Counted from the stretch's first letter, positions 1 through 12,332 are shown. The stretch: DNA of 64,000 nucleotides from Phytophthora hibernalis (GCA_012656075.1 JAAKBF010000037.1:169999-233998), one strand, 5' to 3'. The notes: generated from the sequence alone by a model not told the origin. Made by a program: numbers and translations.

Positions 1-564
1 AACAGTAGGCTGCCTCTACGGAAGCTAGTTCGGCTGCTATGTTATTGCGAACGGTTTCATCAACAATCCCCTCTCGGTTAAATGCGATTATGAAATGAGC
101 AAAAGTGAGCCCCCTCCGTTTCTGCTTATGTTTTCGACACTTTTCTGCTTATGATTTCGCCTCTTTCCTGCTCATGTTTTTCAGCTCATTTCGAATGTTC
201 GCCCCCTAATAGGTCGAAGTAATGCGGTGTCACAAAAGTTTGAGTGGTGCAAACTAAAATAGGATCCACAAAATTTGTATCGCCTAAGTCGGAAAAGTCG
301 CGACGCGAAAGGTCGCATGGTATTCGTGAAGAGTCGCAGCATGATTTAGGATAGGCTAATTAATATGCGATACAGAATAGGATCGGAGAAGGTGTGCTTA
401 CAGTAAGAGACACAGTATTTGGTCGAAAAGGAGCGACACGAAAGGTCGTATGGTATTTTGGAATTATCACAGAATAGGACGATATTTCAAAGGTTATTAT
501 TGAAAGGATAGGATATGTTCTTGAATGTTTAGTGGGGAATTAAGAGGCTATATGATTGGCTAAG
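1..564. other. No gene seen; AT-rich flank of a Tc1-like element
   Basis: I see no protein with recognisable motifs here. The only structure is a short direct repeat (listed separately) and a cluster of related short phrases around 118-180 that repeat 'tgctTATGttttcg' with changes. It is probably decayed repeat DNA. Confidence 0.5.
300..457 (+). repeat. Pair of 25-bp direct repeats, 133 bp apart
   Basis: The segments 300-324 and 433-457 match at 23 of 25 positions (core cgaaaggtcg[c/t]atggtatt). Similarity fades after the core. It may be a remnant of a degenerate tandem repeat with a unit of about 133 bp. No function is visible. Confidence 0.6.
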
Positions 565-566
565 TA

Positions 567-1491
567 CACCCCGCGCCAGGTTAAATCAGCCACCCCTTTT
601 TGTGACTGTAATTCTGTCAATGTTTCGAGTTGACGCTCGCTGTTTGGATATGTTCGATCTATGATTTGTAGAAATACGCTACTTGTGTTAACGCGCTCGT
701 TTTAGCAATCCTTGGCATGGCCCCCATACAAGTGGCCATTTTGGCACTGCGCCAGATTAAATCAGCCATGTAGTTACATACAAAAATCAAGTATATCATT
801 AGGATGGTGAAATTGGTAGTACGTCTTGTTGCTTTTCTTGACTATGACTTCAACGCACCGGCGGCGCATTGATTCAATGAGAGACATTAGCAAGGCAGTT
901 GGTATAGCTTCCCAAGCCTCAAACAGTGCAGCCTTTAATGGAGGCATGCTATCGAACTGTGTTCCATTAATCGAAACTCTCCTACCCATAATGGTCCAAA
1001 ATTCCCTATCGGGTTTAGATCTGGTGCGTTATAGGGCAATATTACGACCACTGACCCTAGCGTAGGTAGAGGCGTTCGATTCGTCCGCCCTCGCGCTCCG
1101 TCAGCCTTGGCTTCTACGTGGTGGGTGAGGGATGCTTCTATGCAGGTGGAGGGCTTCGCCTTAGGTAGAGGGGGCTTCCTCGTCCCTCGCTGCTTGCCAA
1201 ATGATCTCGATCCACGTGTATGTACCTGTTCTCCATACAAAACCAATTTCACCATCCTAATGATATACTTGATTTTTGTATGTAACTACATGGCTGATTT
1301 AATCTGGCGCAGTGCCAAAATGACCACTTGTATGGGGGTCATGCCAAAGATTGCTAAAACCAGCGCGTTAACACAAGTAGCGTTTTTCTACAAATCATAG
1401 ATCGAACATATCCAAACAGCGAGCGTCAACTCGAAATATTGACAGAAGTACAGTCACAAAAGGGGTGGCTGATTTAACCTGGCGCGGAGTG
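567..1491 (-). mobile_element. Tc1/mariner-type element, internally deleted, with ~250-bp terminal inverted repeats
   Basis: Bases 567-817 and 1242-1491 are near-perfect inverted repeats of each other. Both outer ends begin CAC[T/C]CCGCGCCAGG and are flanked by the dinucleotide TA (565-566 and 1492-1493), the target duplication used by Tc1/mariner elements. The space between the repeats is only about 420 bp and, on the minus strand, holds the C-terminal part of a DDE transposase. The element is therefore a deletion derivative that could move only with help from another copy. Inverted repeats of this length are long for the superfamily, where 20-30 bp is more usual. Confidence 0.85.
774..1255 (-). 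pseudogene. Tc1/mariner transposase, C-terminal fragment
   Basis: One minus-strand frame (1255-935) contains LPYNAPDLNPI, the well-known block leading to the last catalytic residue of Tc1/mariner transposases (LPPYSPDLNPIE in intact members). A second frame (989-774) continues with AWEAIP and LIESMRRRCVEVI, matching the family's C-terminal helix region. The switch of frame near 935-989 shows a frameshift. The N-terminal DNA-binding part and the first two catalytic acidic residues are missing. The catalytic Glu/Asp position after LNPI reads Gly, so the copy is dead. The last codons run into the left inverted repeat. Confidence 0.8.
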
Positions 1492-4400
1492 TATACACAC
1501 ATATATAATCAATAGAAAAAACACACATCGTACTTCATAAGGATACCTACTAAGTAAGACACAATTTACCGAGGGATGTTAAGTGGAGAGGAGGACGCGT
1601 GGCACAATGCTCTCCTTGAAAGTCCTCCACACTTCCAAACGGACGGCCAAATAACTAGGCTAACACGGTCGAATCATCGATCCAGCTAGTCAAAGCCGAA
1701 ACATCGGAGACCAGATCTTGTGCACTGCTGTCCGCGACGACAGCGAAAACCGCCCTCTTTGACAGCTAGTTCAAGTTCAGTGAGGACCCCAAACGAGCCT
1801 AGCTCATTGAACTCGTTCATTTCTCAATCTGCCGCCAACGCAGCCATCGAGGACGAACACTCGTCGTGCGCGGCGGGGTCGAGATCTTGTACACACCCAT
1901 CTTGGTTCGGAGTCGTTACTGCAACATAATCCCAAGAGATAGGGAGTGGAGGGTGGCACCAAGCCCAAAACGCTAGCCTATCTGAACCTTGAGTTTACAG
2001 GAACGAATGAAAAATCCAAAGCAACCCCCATGAAGCGTTTACTTACATCACACTTGTTTAATAGGGGTGAAACTATCCGCAGGCCATTAGTTTTAGCGAT
2101 CAGGACGACTGAAACTCTGACTGCCATTCCAATCTTGGGAGATGAGGGAAATGACATCCATCCTCCCAATCTCTTCGTGAAAAGGGTTAGGACGTACATA
2201 AAAATAGACGTTATTTCATTTACCAGGTTGATGTATTGCTATAAGAGCCCAAGTTTTGCTGTAAGAGCTGTTGTTTGGTTGTGTCTATGTTGCAGTATTG
2301 GGACCCATCTCGGTCAAGCCTTCTCAAAGCATCCACGGATGTTATTAAAGAGACCGGGTTTACATCACGATTTATCCAAAGTTACCGTGTTTGGAATTCT
2401 GCTCAGTGATTGGAGGAAATTATTGTGCGGTCTACCCAAAATTTGATTGGGCGACAAACCGAACCTACATAAGAGCATTTAATCATGATATTAGGCAGGG
2501 TGTCTGATATCACAGCATATTGTACGACAAGGTGCAGTTTGCACCAGACACAGCAAGAAATAAAACCTATGTGTGGATCATTTAGTAGATCTAGCCTTCA
2601 TACCAAGAACGTGTTCCCCACCCTCAACAGCGTCGACACCATATCGCAACGTATGATAACACAAGGTTTCCTCACGGTCACCTGCACATAAGACTTCCCA
2701 AGTGGCATGCGATACACCACACGCTGCTACTCACCGAGATCGCATTTCACAGGATGGATCACTCACCACAAACAGTAGAAGAGCGCTGACTGCAACTCAT
2801 CATACAGCCGATCATTAAGTGAACGGTTGGGCAGCGTGATGTATCAGGAAATACACTGGAAGACTTTGTAGCGAATGATGCTATATTTGATGCTATCGTA
2901 CACAAACTACGGAGAAAATATGCCTCGCACTAAAGAACTGGTAACGAAGCGGGATGAGAATTGACCTATCAAAGAGCAGGCTTGGAATCGCGTGATGTAA
3001 AGTGGCCCCGCCATCTTGTCCCGAGGTCCAAGTCAGAGCAAGCATGGAACGGCCGTAGTATGTCGCTCCGCGGAGGGTCAGTGGTAATATTCATATATGA
3101 CTATGAACTAATGATTTAAAATTCTGCGCTTACGAGGCGTTTATGAAGGCCTGCGTTCGACCTGTGGAGACGGATTGTGCAGAAAATTCGTTGCGTGAGG
3201 TCGTGGAAAGGCTCTGACTGGGATAACGAGGAATCTTGTCTACTCTTACTGTCACGCACTCACCCGTAGCCGTTGGGGCGGGCTGCTAGCAAAGTTCGTT
3301 GGGGTGAATCGGGACCGAGAAATACGGGGCGGACGTGGTCTAGGGCGAGCACTAAACGCAAAAGATATAAAGTACTTTCTTGTTAACACTCGTCTGCTTG
3401 CAGGTAAATGTACGACTGATCTCAAAACACTACTTGTCGGCCGCTCACCGAGCCTGCCTTCTGCGTGACACCTCGTCCGCTGTGCACAGTTGTCACTCCC
3501 TTGGTGCCATCCCTACTCGTGCATGACAACCCGCCGGACCCGTACTCGATGGACCCCGCTTCACCTTGTGCGGCTCCTGTTCCTTGACTGTCCGTACAGC
3601 CTCCTGGCCAATGGTCCGGTAGCCAGGGTGCGGGACACTACATGTTGAGTCAATTTTTGGACCCCTAAGCGATCATATGCAGCCCCATCTCAAGGGGGCC
3701 ATCGCTCGTGTCGAGCAGCCCTTCGGGGACTCGTGTGATGATGTAGCTGTGGATTTCTCGCGCTAGCTAATGTTGAACTGCCCGAACATACGAAAGTGAC
3801 ATGCGGACTGGATGAGTCGATACGGATCCAGTGTGCCGTACGTATAGATAGTGACTGTGAGATTAGGATATACCCTGTCCAGACATCTCTGACATCTGAT
3901 GAGTCTAAGATATAAAAATGATCTTGGAGAATGTATTCCGATTACCATCCTGCCTCAACTTCGGCCAAGTACCAAGCATAACCCATGAAGAACCTTAATT
4001 ATATAGGGATTGAGAGCCGTTTGGCTCTAAACTATGTGTGAGACTCGTCTTCCTGGTTTATCATGAGCACTGGGTCGTTCTCTAAATCAGGTTACAAATC
4101 GATTCTCCTTAGACACCGGATCTGTTGGATCTAAATGCATCTCTAACAGTTCGAACCAGTTGTATTGTCCCCCTCCCGCCCCCCAAATCCAGGCCTAAAT
4201 ACTCGAGGGCCTATACTAGGATGAATTACTTAAAGCGGCCGAATGTTTCGACAAACAACGGCACTTCGATGAGCACAATGAGTTTTTGCCCAATCCCAGG
4301 TATTCATTTATTTCGCTGTATGTTTGCCCGTTAGAAAATATCCCCACTCTGGACTTGTTCAACCTGCATGGTAGGAGTACCATACAAACGCACGACAGCT

Positions 4401-4589
4401 TTCCCCGTTACAAGCTTGGACCAAGTTTCTGTAAGATTTCGCGTTGAATGAGAACAAGTCTGTGCATCTATCGAAGAATGTTAAACAGGGGGATCTAAGA
4501 AGACATGGGTATGTACCGACGACGACTGTCCTTGGTATGTTATCCTTTCGTTCCGTCCAAAACCACAAACGAGCAAGCAGTCAAAACTG
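1492..4589. other. No confident gene; decayed repeat DNA
   Basis: I searched both strands and found no family motif. The longest frame, 1946-2446 (+), lacks recognisable domains, and its last third is simply the inverted-repeat segment listed at 2336. Base composition is mixed and there is no coherent codon use. It is likely the 5' flank and body of the broken MULE or older debris. Confidence 0.5.
2336..2428 (+). repeat. Left copy of a ~90-bp inverted repeat that brackets a MULE transposase
   Basis: This segment (core gggtttacatcacgattta ... ttctgctcagtgattggag) recurs in inverted orientation at 6960-7046 with a few mismatches and small gaps. A MULE transposase remnant lies between the two, so they could be the long terminal inverted repeats of one 4.7-kb element. 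I could not identify a 9-11 bp target duplication, so this remains inference. Confidence 0.6.
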
Positions 4590-5855
4590 AGCCATATCCC
4601 GCAAGCATCCTGGTTTGTCAGTGCTCTGTGTCTTGCCCACTCTGATATATGTTCAAGTTTGGGCTCATGTTCAACCCGACAATTGAAGGAGACAAAAGGA
4701 TTCAAGGCTAGTTTGGTAGATGGCCTAAGTTGTGCGCGAGAGCGAGTTGTTAATTCAGCTCGTGAAGTTGATGGCCTGGACGTGACACACATGCAAGCTG
4801 CCGTATACAAAGCGATTACCCAGGCCAAAACAGCCCGTCGCCAGAAAGCTCAAGATGCATACAAAACACTTGTCAGTTGGCTCCACTTTGCTTGGTTCTT
4901 CGCTAACTGTTTCGCTGCCGGTATCGATCTAGCCAATGTGGCCGTCTTTAGTGATCGCGGAAAGCAGCTAAATGCTCAAGTGCTGCTTGATCGAATCGGA
5001 TTGAAAATGAATTTGAAGTTTTGTAGTCTTCATGTCGCCTTCAATGTAGCGTCAAGGTTCCGTCTCAGCGAATCGGACAAGGAGATGTCTCGGATATTTG
5101 TGCAAAAATTGCAACAAGTCTCGACTCGTACTCAATTTGAATCTGTACTACTTGACATTCGTGAAGCCTTCCCCGCTCCCATCATGCCAGGAACTGCTGA
5201 TGAAGAATTTGTCAGTGACTATCTTAAAAGATTCATCCTACCAGTTGGACGTTGATGGGCAACTATTGCCTTTCAGTGGCCGAAGTGGAATGGTTCCAGA
5301 ACGATTGGCCTAATACATCGTCGTTCGGGGACCCTCTGCCTTTATTTGGAGTCAAGCCAACGAGTGCGGTTGAAGGTCAAAACAATGCGCTGTTATCATC
5401 CGGCCTACGAGACAGTTTTCCGCAGACTGCATTTGAAATATTTGGTAAGGAAGGTATTACAACTTTGGTTAGCAACGCGACCAATGCTTGGCGACTCGCC
5501 AAGCACTAAGTTACTGCGAAGAAGCTGTACGACCTGGAACAAGGACGAAGGTCAATCAGTATTAGTGCAGCCGAACGCACAACTCACTGTTACGGAATGC
5601 AATCCACTTACCGTTGACGGCTCCATTGCACGCGATACTTGAGTTTTCGAAGTAAACCTGGCTTCCAAAACGTGTACACGCTGTCGTGTGCGTGAACATC
5701 GTTTAGTTCCTTGTCGTCATCTCCTCGCTGCCAATCGTCACATGGTCACTAAACACAACGTGGTAAAGCCGAGCACCGAGTCATTCTTTTTCCAGCGTAC
5801 ACTCTACAAACGTATGAAGCCACATTTCAACAAATTAACATTGGATTGCCTCTAG
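4590..5855 (+). pseudogene. Mutator-like (MULE) transposase, frameshifted
   Basis: The first frame (about 4590-5227) ends in the DDE core, with VFSDRGKQL followed by a C-x2-H signature (FCSLHVAFNV) as in MULE transposases. A shift near 5228 moves the reading to GNYCLSVAEVEWFQ and SAVEGQNNALL, a conserved block in this family. After a further break, bases 5663-5735 encode CTRC-x(13)-C-R-H, a SWIM zinc finger, which is typical at the C-terminus of MULE transposases. The frame closes with TAG at 5853-5855. The N-terminus and first catalytic Asp are not recognisable. Several frame changes make it a pseudogene. The flanking inverted repeats at 2336 and 6960 may be its ends. Confidence 0.8.
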
Positions 5856-7453
5856 AAAGCGAATTAAAGCATGACAACCTCGTACAACCATCACCGCTGT
5901 ATCGGCAAGCAGGAGGAATCCGAGCCTACTGCGACCGCGGGCTGACAAAGCCAAGCGTCAAAAACGAATTCGCAGTAATGGTGAATCTCGCTGCAACAGC
6001 AAAAGAAGTGATTCATTATTGTAGCACACATCCGTCGTCGACGCAACAGTGTTAAACTCATTTTATGCGGACGACATACGTGGTCACGTACCCACTCAAC
6101 GAAACGAATACCATTGCAGCATTAGCAAAAGTGCAGATCACAACGCTGCTCGCTGCACGCAACCATCAGCTGAAGTAGAAGATCCGGTCGAAAGAATAGT
6201 CCCAGGCATATACGTTGTAGGGATCAGTCCGTTTGTGGTGTGTGGGGTTGCGCATCTATACGATTCTTAACCACAGGTAACATCCAACATGCACCGAAAG
6301 AATTAAATTTAAATATCAAACGACCGTCATTCAATTTGTAGATAAATACGTACGCATTAATCGGGTGAAGTGCTGCTCGATAGAGTTTAGTGCTGCAGTC
6401 TCCGTAGTCAAATACGTGAAGAACTGGGGCTTCTTGATCCAGTCCACGTCGTTTGAAGCCGCCCCAACTTTCTATCGCGAACTGAAACGGGCAGCATCGC
6501 TTAGCAATTCACGTAGAGGAAGTCTGCAGGATTGTTAGGCTCGGACATGGACAATGTCGGAGCCCACGTTCACGATACCCTGTCGGTTGTCGGCGCCGAG
6601 CACCATGGTACGATTCTTCGACATTTCTTCGGGGAAGCATTGGTAGATCTGCACCAGCTCCTGGATACGGAGACAGGGGGTCCTGCACGAACGACAACCC
6701 CATCGACACTGCGTCGTTGTACATGTACATAACGATGCCTTGGTCGGGCTTGACAGTCGTGTCGAACTTGAACCCCAGCCTACTCGATTCAAGACTGTGG
6801 GTAGCTGTGTCCGCAGTCTGGCGGTCGTCAGCGATAACTTGCTGTGCTCTCATGTCCTGTTACTTGGTGTGCACTTGTAATACTGACGGGAGGACTAACG
6901 CAAGACGCACGTCCGCGTTCGACTCGAGCTGGGAGCCGTAGCGGCACTGGGCGTGGAATGCGCAATAATTTCCTCCAATCACTGAGCAGAATTCCGAACA
7001 CTGGATAAATCGTGATGTAAACCCGGTCTCTTTTGATAAACATCCGTCTGGAACATCCACACCAGCAACGCCTGAGCCAAGTTCCGAAGGGGCCGGTGAT
7101 AACTACACCGGACAGGATTTGTTTACTTTTGTCGTCTTGTAATCAACAAAGGACGAATGCCATGGGCGTACAAATCTAAAAAATGGCAGGGCCTCCACGT
7201 TTGTCTGGCGCCCTGTTGGGCCCCAACTTGGGGGTAACTTACCCGGTAAGGTAGCAAGTTGGACATCACAGAACGCAGGTAAATACAGCGATCCATTTTA
7301 CCGGTAGAGAGATTCAACTTCGGCTGTGCGCGGAATTTTTGTAACAGTAGCGCGTCTCGAGTCTCTGTCGAGTCTCTTCGCGCACGAGGTCTTTCAGCCA
7401 GCACTTCGAAGTAGAATGTATTATTATGTATTAATCGAAACCGAATGAAGTAT
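5856..7453. other. No confident gene between MULE remnant and the next gene
   Basis: A minus-strand frame at 6853-6509 (114 codons) has protein-like composition (KFDTTVKPDQGIVMYMYND) but no family I recognise, and a second frame overlaps it with equal plausibility. It may be a fragment carried by the MULE. The rest has no recognisable coding signal. Confidence 0.45.
6960..7046 (-). repeat. Right copy of the ~90-bp inverted repeat
   Basis: Reverse complement of the 2336-2428 segment, with minor differences near the middle (an approximately 8-base gap around the 'ccaaagttaccgtg' part of the left copy). See the left copy for interpretation. Confidence 0.6.
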
Positions 7454-8654
7454 TTATTCAGCGAGCAATCTCTGCAAGCCACTTACTGTCGCTCGAATCC
7501 GATAGCACAAGATCCGAAATTGATCGTGGTCCAACGAGTCTATCGTATTCCCGTCTCGGTCGTTGCATAAATCGTTGCGAATCTCCGAGAATGCCTTCAA
7601 GTCCGCAGTGAGCCCCCGTCCCTTGACCACATTGACCTCCTTCATCTTGTGTGCCGTAAAGCTTTGCTTGGTTTCCGCCGTCGATGTATCGTCTATCAGA
7701 AATATTGAAAAAGTCAACGTTAAAATAGCTCACCGACGAATAACCTAGAACCTTCGTCTTACCGTAGTAGGGATCTGCATTTTGCTCTGCAAACTGCTCA
7801 ACCCAATGTTTCGTAAGGCCGCACTCCATATAACACGAAAGTTTTAGTTCTAAGTAAGCAAGTCGGCCCATCAATTCCCGTACGCAACGATGTTCAGCTC
7901 GAAGGTCTAGACGAAGTGCGTGTTCAATGCGCGATGCTTCGTTGAGTGCAGATCCCAATCTGTCCAAACTTCGTCGATGATCGGTCGAAATGGTTTCTTC
8001 ATTCGCCAACAAATATTTCACTCTCTCCGTGGCCCTTTCCCGCTTCGCTACCTCTTCTGGGTGCAGCAATTTCCATCTAGACAGCTCCTCCTTCCATTCC
8101 GAACTCGTTTTGACATGTGCCCCGCAAGTACCTTCGCGTTGTTCGAGGAGAGCTTCCTTAAGATAATCAACAATATCCTTCTCGTGAGCAGCTAGGTCCT
8201 TATCGTGGTGCTTGAACGTGGTGAAGTGCGGGCTGTATGATAATCGAACGTAATCTACCGGCCTTCCGGAATTCCTCGCAGCTTTGTAGCTGTCTGCAAG
8301 CAAGATTTTCTGCGTCGGTGATAGGACGAATGGCTCCGATTCCAATCGACGCCCATATTGACGCTTTCCGCATTTGTCCCTTCGCAATTTTATCTTGAAA
8401 GCTATGCAAGCTTCCTTCACTTCCTTGGTTGTAAGTTCCCGTACAGTAAAATCGTTAGCACCGAACGATCGCTCGTCTGACCACTCCTCCACTCTTACAG
8501 GCCATTCTGAACTCGGCGGTTGCGAAGGAGGCGTGTCAGATGTGCCCAAGCAATAATTGGGGCTCTGGTCGCGAACAGGGGCGGGGTTGGTTGGAAGTGA
8601 ATTATAGAAATGGCCAAACGGAGCATTGAAGGCCTCCTTTTCACTTGAAAACAT
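7454..8654 (-). CDS. Unknown two-exon protein, 376 residues, helix-rich
   Basis: Exon 1 runs 8654-7763 and exon 2 runs 7692-7454. The 70-bp intron (7762-7693) starts GTAAGA and ends TGATAG, and splicing gives exactly 377 codons including stop. Without splicing the frame continues through the intron, but into poor sequence. I recognise no domain. The N-terminal 60 residues are Pro/Ser-rich. The middle (about 100-270) is charged and probably helical or coiled-coil, with many Glu, Arg, Lys and Leu. It has no signal peptide or membrane segment. The same frame stays open for about 170 bases upstream of the ATG at 8654 without another Met, so an upstream exon is possible. It shows no frameshift, unlike its transposon neighbours, so I think it is a real host gene or a well-kept captured one. 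Confidence 0.6.
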
Positions 8655-8997
8655 GGGGCGGCTCTTCTTCGCGGGTCTCGCTGTCTCCCCGTCAGTGTCC
8701 GTGCTGCAGCAGACTGTAAGGGAACCCCATCTTGGCGATATTCGTCTGTTGAACGGTCTGCAAAAGCAAGCGGGTGTAAATATTGCGATGACGATGGCGC
8801 TGGAGCTCTGTACTCACATGTCACGCTACCTCCCTTCCTCATCCTTTTGGCGGTGTGTTGATCGCAAATTGTAGCAGCTCGTAGACACTTTACCATCGCG
8901 CGGCACGTTCGCAATTCGCGTATTCTTTGAAAGGTCTCTTTTTCAGTAAGAGGTCGTCCCCAAAATAGTATGCATTTTTGCAATGGATTCTCCTATA
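8655..8997 (-). other. 5' flank of the unknown gene, possible upstream exon
   Basis: A minus-strand frame here carries a charged stretch (TEKETFQRIRELRTCRAMVK) followed by a good-looking 60-bp intron (GTGAGT ... TTTGCAG, near 8835-8776). Splicing it does not join in frame with the downstream ATG frame, so I do not merge it with the gene. It could be untranslated leader or an exon with an indel. Confidence 0.35.
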
Positions 8998-9190
8998 ACC
9001 GCACTGAATTACTGGAAACCGCACGCTGTATTCGCTGAAATCCACCACTGAATTCGCTGAAAACCGAACACAGATTTCGCTGAAAAACGAACACACAATT
9101 CACTGAAAACGGCACTGTATTTGCTAAAAACGCCCTTAATTCCCTGAAATATGACTGCACTGAAAGCACCGTAATGAATTCACTGAAATG
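8998..9190 (+). repeat. Degenerate ~21-bp tandem repeat
   Basis: The phrase '(c)actgaattcgctgaaaacc' recurs about eight times with substitutions and small indels (for example ctgtattcgctgaaatcc, agatttcgctgaaaaacg, caattcactgaaaacgg). It is a decayed minisatellite. No function is apparent. Confidence 0.7.
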
Positions 9191-9848
9191 GGTTTTTATT
9201 GAATATCATGATACATGTAACACAATCCCGTCAAATGAACCAGAATCGACGTTTTTCGCCAAAATTTGGAGCCACATTACTTGCAACATCACGTCGTGAG
9301 GATCCCGTTGCAGCCACGCGAGACTCTCATGACCAAAAAAGTATAATGTCACTGTTCCATGCTCGACCAAGTTCGTGCATTTCATATTACTGATGTTGTC
9401 TTGTCATTAGTTTTGGCTCTTTCCCACGTTAATGACTGATGGATTCAGGCACACGCAGTCAATGGATATTGATCAAGTTGGTAATTGTGCGTTTCCTGCC
9501 CCCGCTCGGTTTAATGCAGCTTCCTCTGCAGAGACGCCGCCCTTGTGTAGCTGGAGTCACCTGTGGACATGCAAAATGAAACAACGACGGGCAAACGCAC
9601 ATGTACGTACGGTACTAAGGGGGCTAACGTGGAGTTACTTGCGGAACCTGGTGATTATCTGCTGATGGATTTGTTGTACCAGTTGATCATGCTACCGGTA
9701 TTAATATATGGACATTTAACATTTTATTTTACAAAAGATATGTTTTATGGACTAAAACAATGAGCCCCGGTTGCAAGACACAAGATTCATTTGAAGTACT
9801 ACGTAGTAATAGAATGGACAGTAAAGCTAACCTTTTATTTCATATCAT
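9191..9848. other. No gene seen; 3' flank of the Helitron
   Basis: Both strands lack recognisable coding motifs. The Helitron 3' end (normally CTRR after a small hairpin, here on the minus strand) should lie in or near this stretch, but I could not place it with confidence. Confidence 0.4.
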
Positions 9849-12332
9849 CTAAGGATGTTGATCAGATTTCCACCTCCTGAATGCGCTCGCCTCCACTGCT
9901 GACGCATAGGGAGGTAGCACGACCAACTTGATGATGCGCTGCATCTCATCGATTGTAGCAACAGTCGGCTTGAAATTCTCGAGATATTTTCTTGTAATCT
10001 TTTCAGTTAGTCTGAGACCCGCTAAACAAGTTGGCCGCGATAGAGCCACGTAGAATGTTTGTTTAGGGGCTCCTTTTCGACGATCAAGTGGTGTAATGAC
10101 GACCCCGTCATGGCAGGTGTGCCCTGTAATTTTTCCGTTGTGCATGCAAAAGCAGGCACCACTGCAAATTGATCGACAGTGACTGTTGCTTGCGATAAGT
10201 TGGGGATCTTTTTCAGTTGAAGGCTGACATGAAGCGGCGGCAACCCAATCACGCCTTCCGGGAAACCATTGATGAGCGTAGAGAGGCACCCATGAAGTTT
10301 GATGAGCAACAGTTCGGGGTGACGCAAAAGTCTGTGAATGATAATGCCGTTTACACTGTAACTGGAGAGTTGAAGTTCATTTGGTGGGGGTACGTCCCGA
10401 CAATGCTTCCGATGACACCGTTTGCAATGATATCAGCGTCGAGTAGTAGTGGATGCTTCCGCGTTATCATTACGGGCATGCCAACATAAAAGAGCAGCTT
10501 TATCGGCACGCGATTCGTAAGATCGTCCGTTACATTAGCGATATTATCCACGAGCGAGATGACGCCGAAGACAAACATTCATATACCGTAACTTTGCCTG
10601 TATCTGCCATCTGAAAAATCATTCGGTGATTAATGGCGCATCGGACCTTGTTGGTGCAGACGACTATAGGACGATAGAATGAGTCGTGTACTGCTGGAGC
10701 GGGTACTTCTTGCTGAGGTTCGGACTGCACACGAGAGTTTAACTTTTCCAATTGTTCGTCTGACAATCTACCCCACCGGAGACCGTCAAGGATGTTAGCG
10801 TATACTGGATCCAGTTGTGCCCGCATATTTTTGTTAGAAAAACGACGAAGTTGATCGCAGAATATAGAGCGTAGCCAGCGTGGCGTAGTCTGTTTGCTGA
10901 ACATTGAGGGAACTGATAACCTACACATACATAACCTACACATACATCATCAATTGTTCAGAATCGAAATCTTAATCGCTTCTAGTCAACAAATAATAAC
11001 CTTACACGGATATCCCTATTCCCCACAGGAGGGAGTCCCCAATAAGAATAACATGCTTGCCCCCATAAAAAGATGACATTTTGCTGACATCGAACGAGAC
11101 ACGCTATCGGCACCTCCTAGTAGTGCTTGGTTAGACATTGAAATTTCGTCAATAACAACCAGTACTACACGGCTGAATCGAGCCTTCATCTCCACGGAAG
11201 GGGCAGAATTCGGTTCTGCGCCGTTCAGCTTAAGATTTCGGGCGCTGTGCATTGTTTTTCTGTGGATGTTAATAGCTGCTGCACCTGTGAATGCCAAGGT
11301 TTGAACGGTGCCTTCACGGCCCCATACCTTAGCTACGGTTAAAAGCGCTTCAACAACCGTAGATTTTCCAGTCCCTGCCTCCCCGCCAAGGTACGAGATA
11401 AGCTGTGGTTTGATGTCGTACGGCGTATTGTTGGTCAGAGGTTCGAGGAAGGATTCGCCAACTGCTTCCTCAATGTCGTTTGCACAAGCGTAGATAAGGT
11501 GTCGGGCTGCTACTTCGAAAATAACGTGTTGCCAAAAGTTCAATTTGAACGCTTCTGATATCATCGCAATAGTTGCAAACGAAGGTAACGTATCTGGAGT
11601 CCAACGAGGTTCAGAAGTTGTCGGTTGGTAGGGGACTGGTCCATAACACTCTTGCAGTCGCTCTATACTCTCGCGAAAGTATCTAGAAATTCTTGGGTAC
11701 CAAATCGAATGTCTGCATCGAGTGGCTTTACAATTCGAGACGTGTACGACGCAAAACTAAAATCACTCGGCAACGCTACGCATTCAGCCTCCGTATATAC
11801 CTTACACGAGACAGATATAGCCGCATCAAGATTTGCTACGCCACTCACGACATTATCTGCTTCTTGGACCAATTTTGTAGTTGATGCATCGGGGGATGTT
11901 ATAATCGCTCCATCAACGAAATCATCTGGAATAGGGTTCATCAAATTATCAACTTCATCCCGCGGAATAGCATCGCCGTCGTTTTCAGGGATCCACGACG
12001 AAGTCGCGGGCATTCTAGTTCGTAAAAGGATATCCTCTTGGGATTCGTCGTGCCTATCATTATTTCGTTGAGCGATAGTAATCTTGCCACTGCGATTCGT
12101 ATTGTCGTAGAAGCCGTACATGAGTGACATCACCAGTTTGCAAGAATTCGCGGTAACTAGACATAGGACTCTGGTTTTCAACTCGCAATGTACAGCGATG
12201 GTGAGGCTTAAACAACGTTAAAACAGCAGTATAGTAATAATCGACACGGTCCTGGTCCAATTGACTCGCGATATCTGGAATTTCATCTCCACACAACACA
12301 CATATTTTGCTAGAATCCACCTTCGTTAACAT
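9849..12332 (-). pseudogene. Helitron RepHel, Pif1-like helicase part
   Basis: The segment 12332-11663 is the linker upstream of the helicase. The 11564-11016 frame contains Walker A (GGEAGTGKST) and Walker B (VVLVVIDEISMS). After a frameshift near 11040, other frames supply later blocks: FCDQLRRFSNKN and LDGLRWGRLSDEQL (10943-10530), GMPVMITRKHP (10578-10351), and the C-terminal QTFYVALSR signature near 10060. Further shifts lie near 11680, 10560 and 10300. A perfect 15-bp tandem duplication (ataacctacacatac twice, 10916-10945) sits at one break. In intact elements this 5'-3' helicase unwinds the donor strand. Here it is inactivated. Confidence 0.85.

Noticed and set aside
1946..2446. 166-codon plus-strand frame
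   Set aside because: No motif, and its last third is the dispersed inverted repeat.
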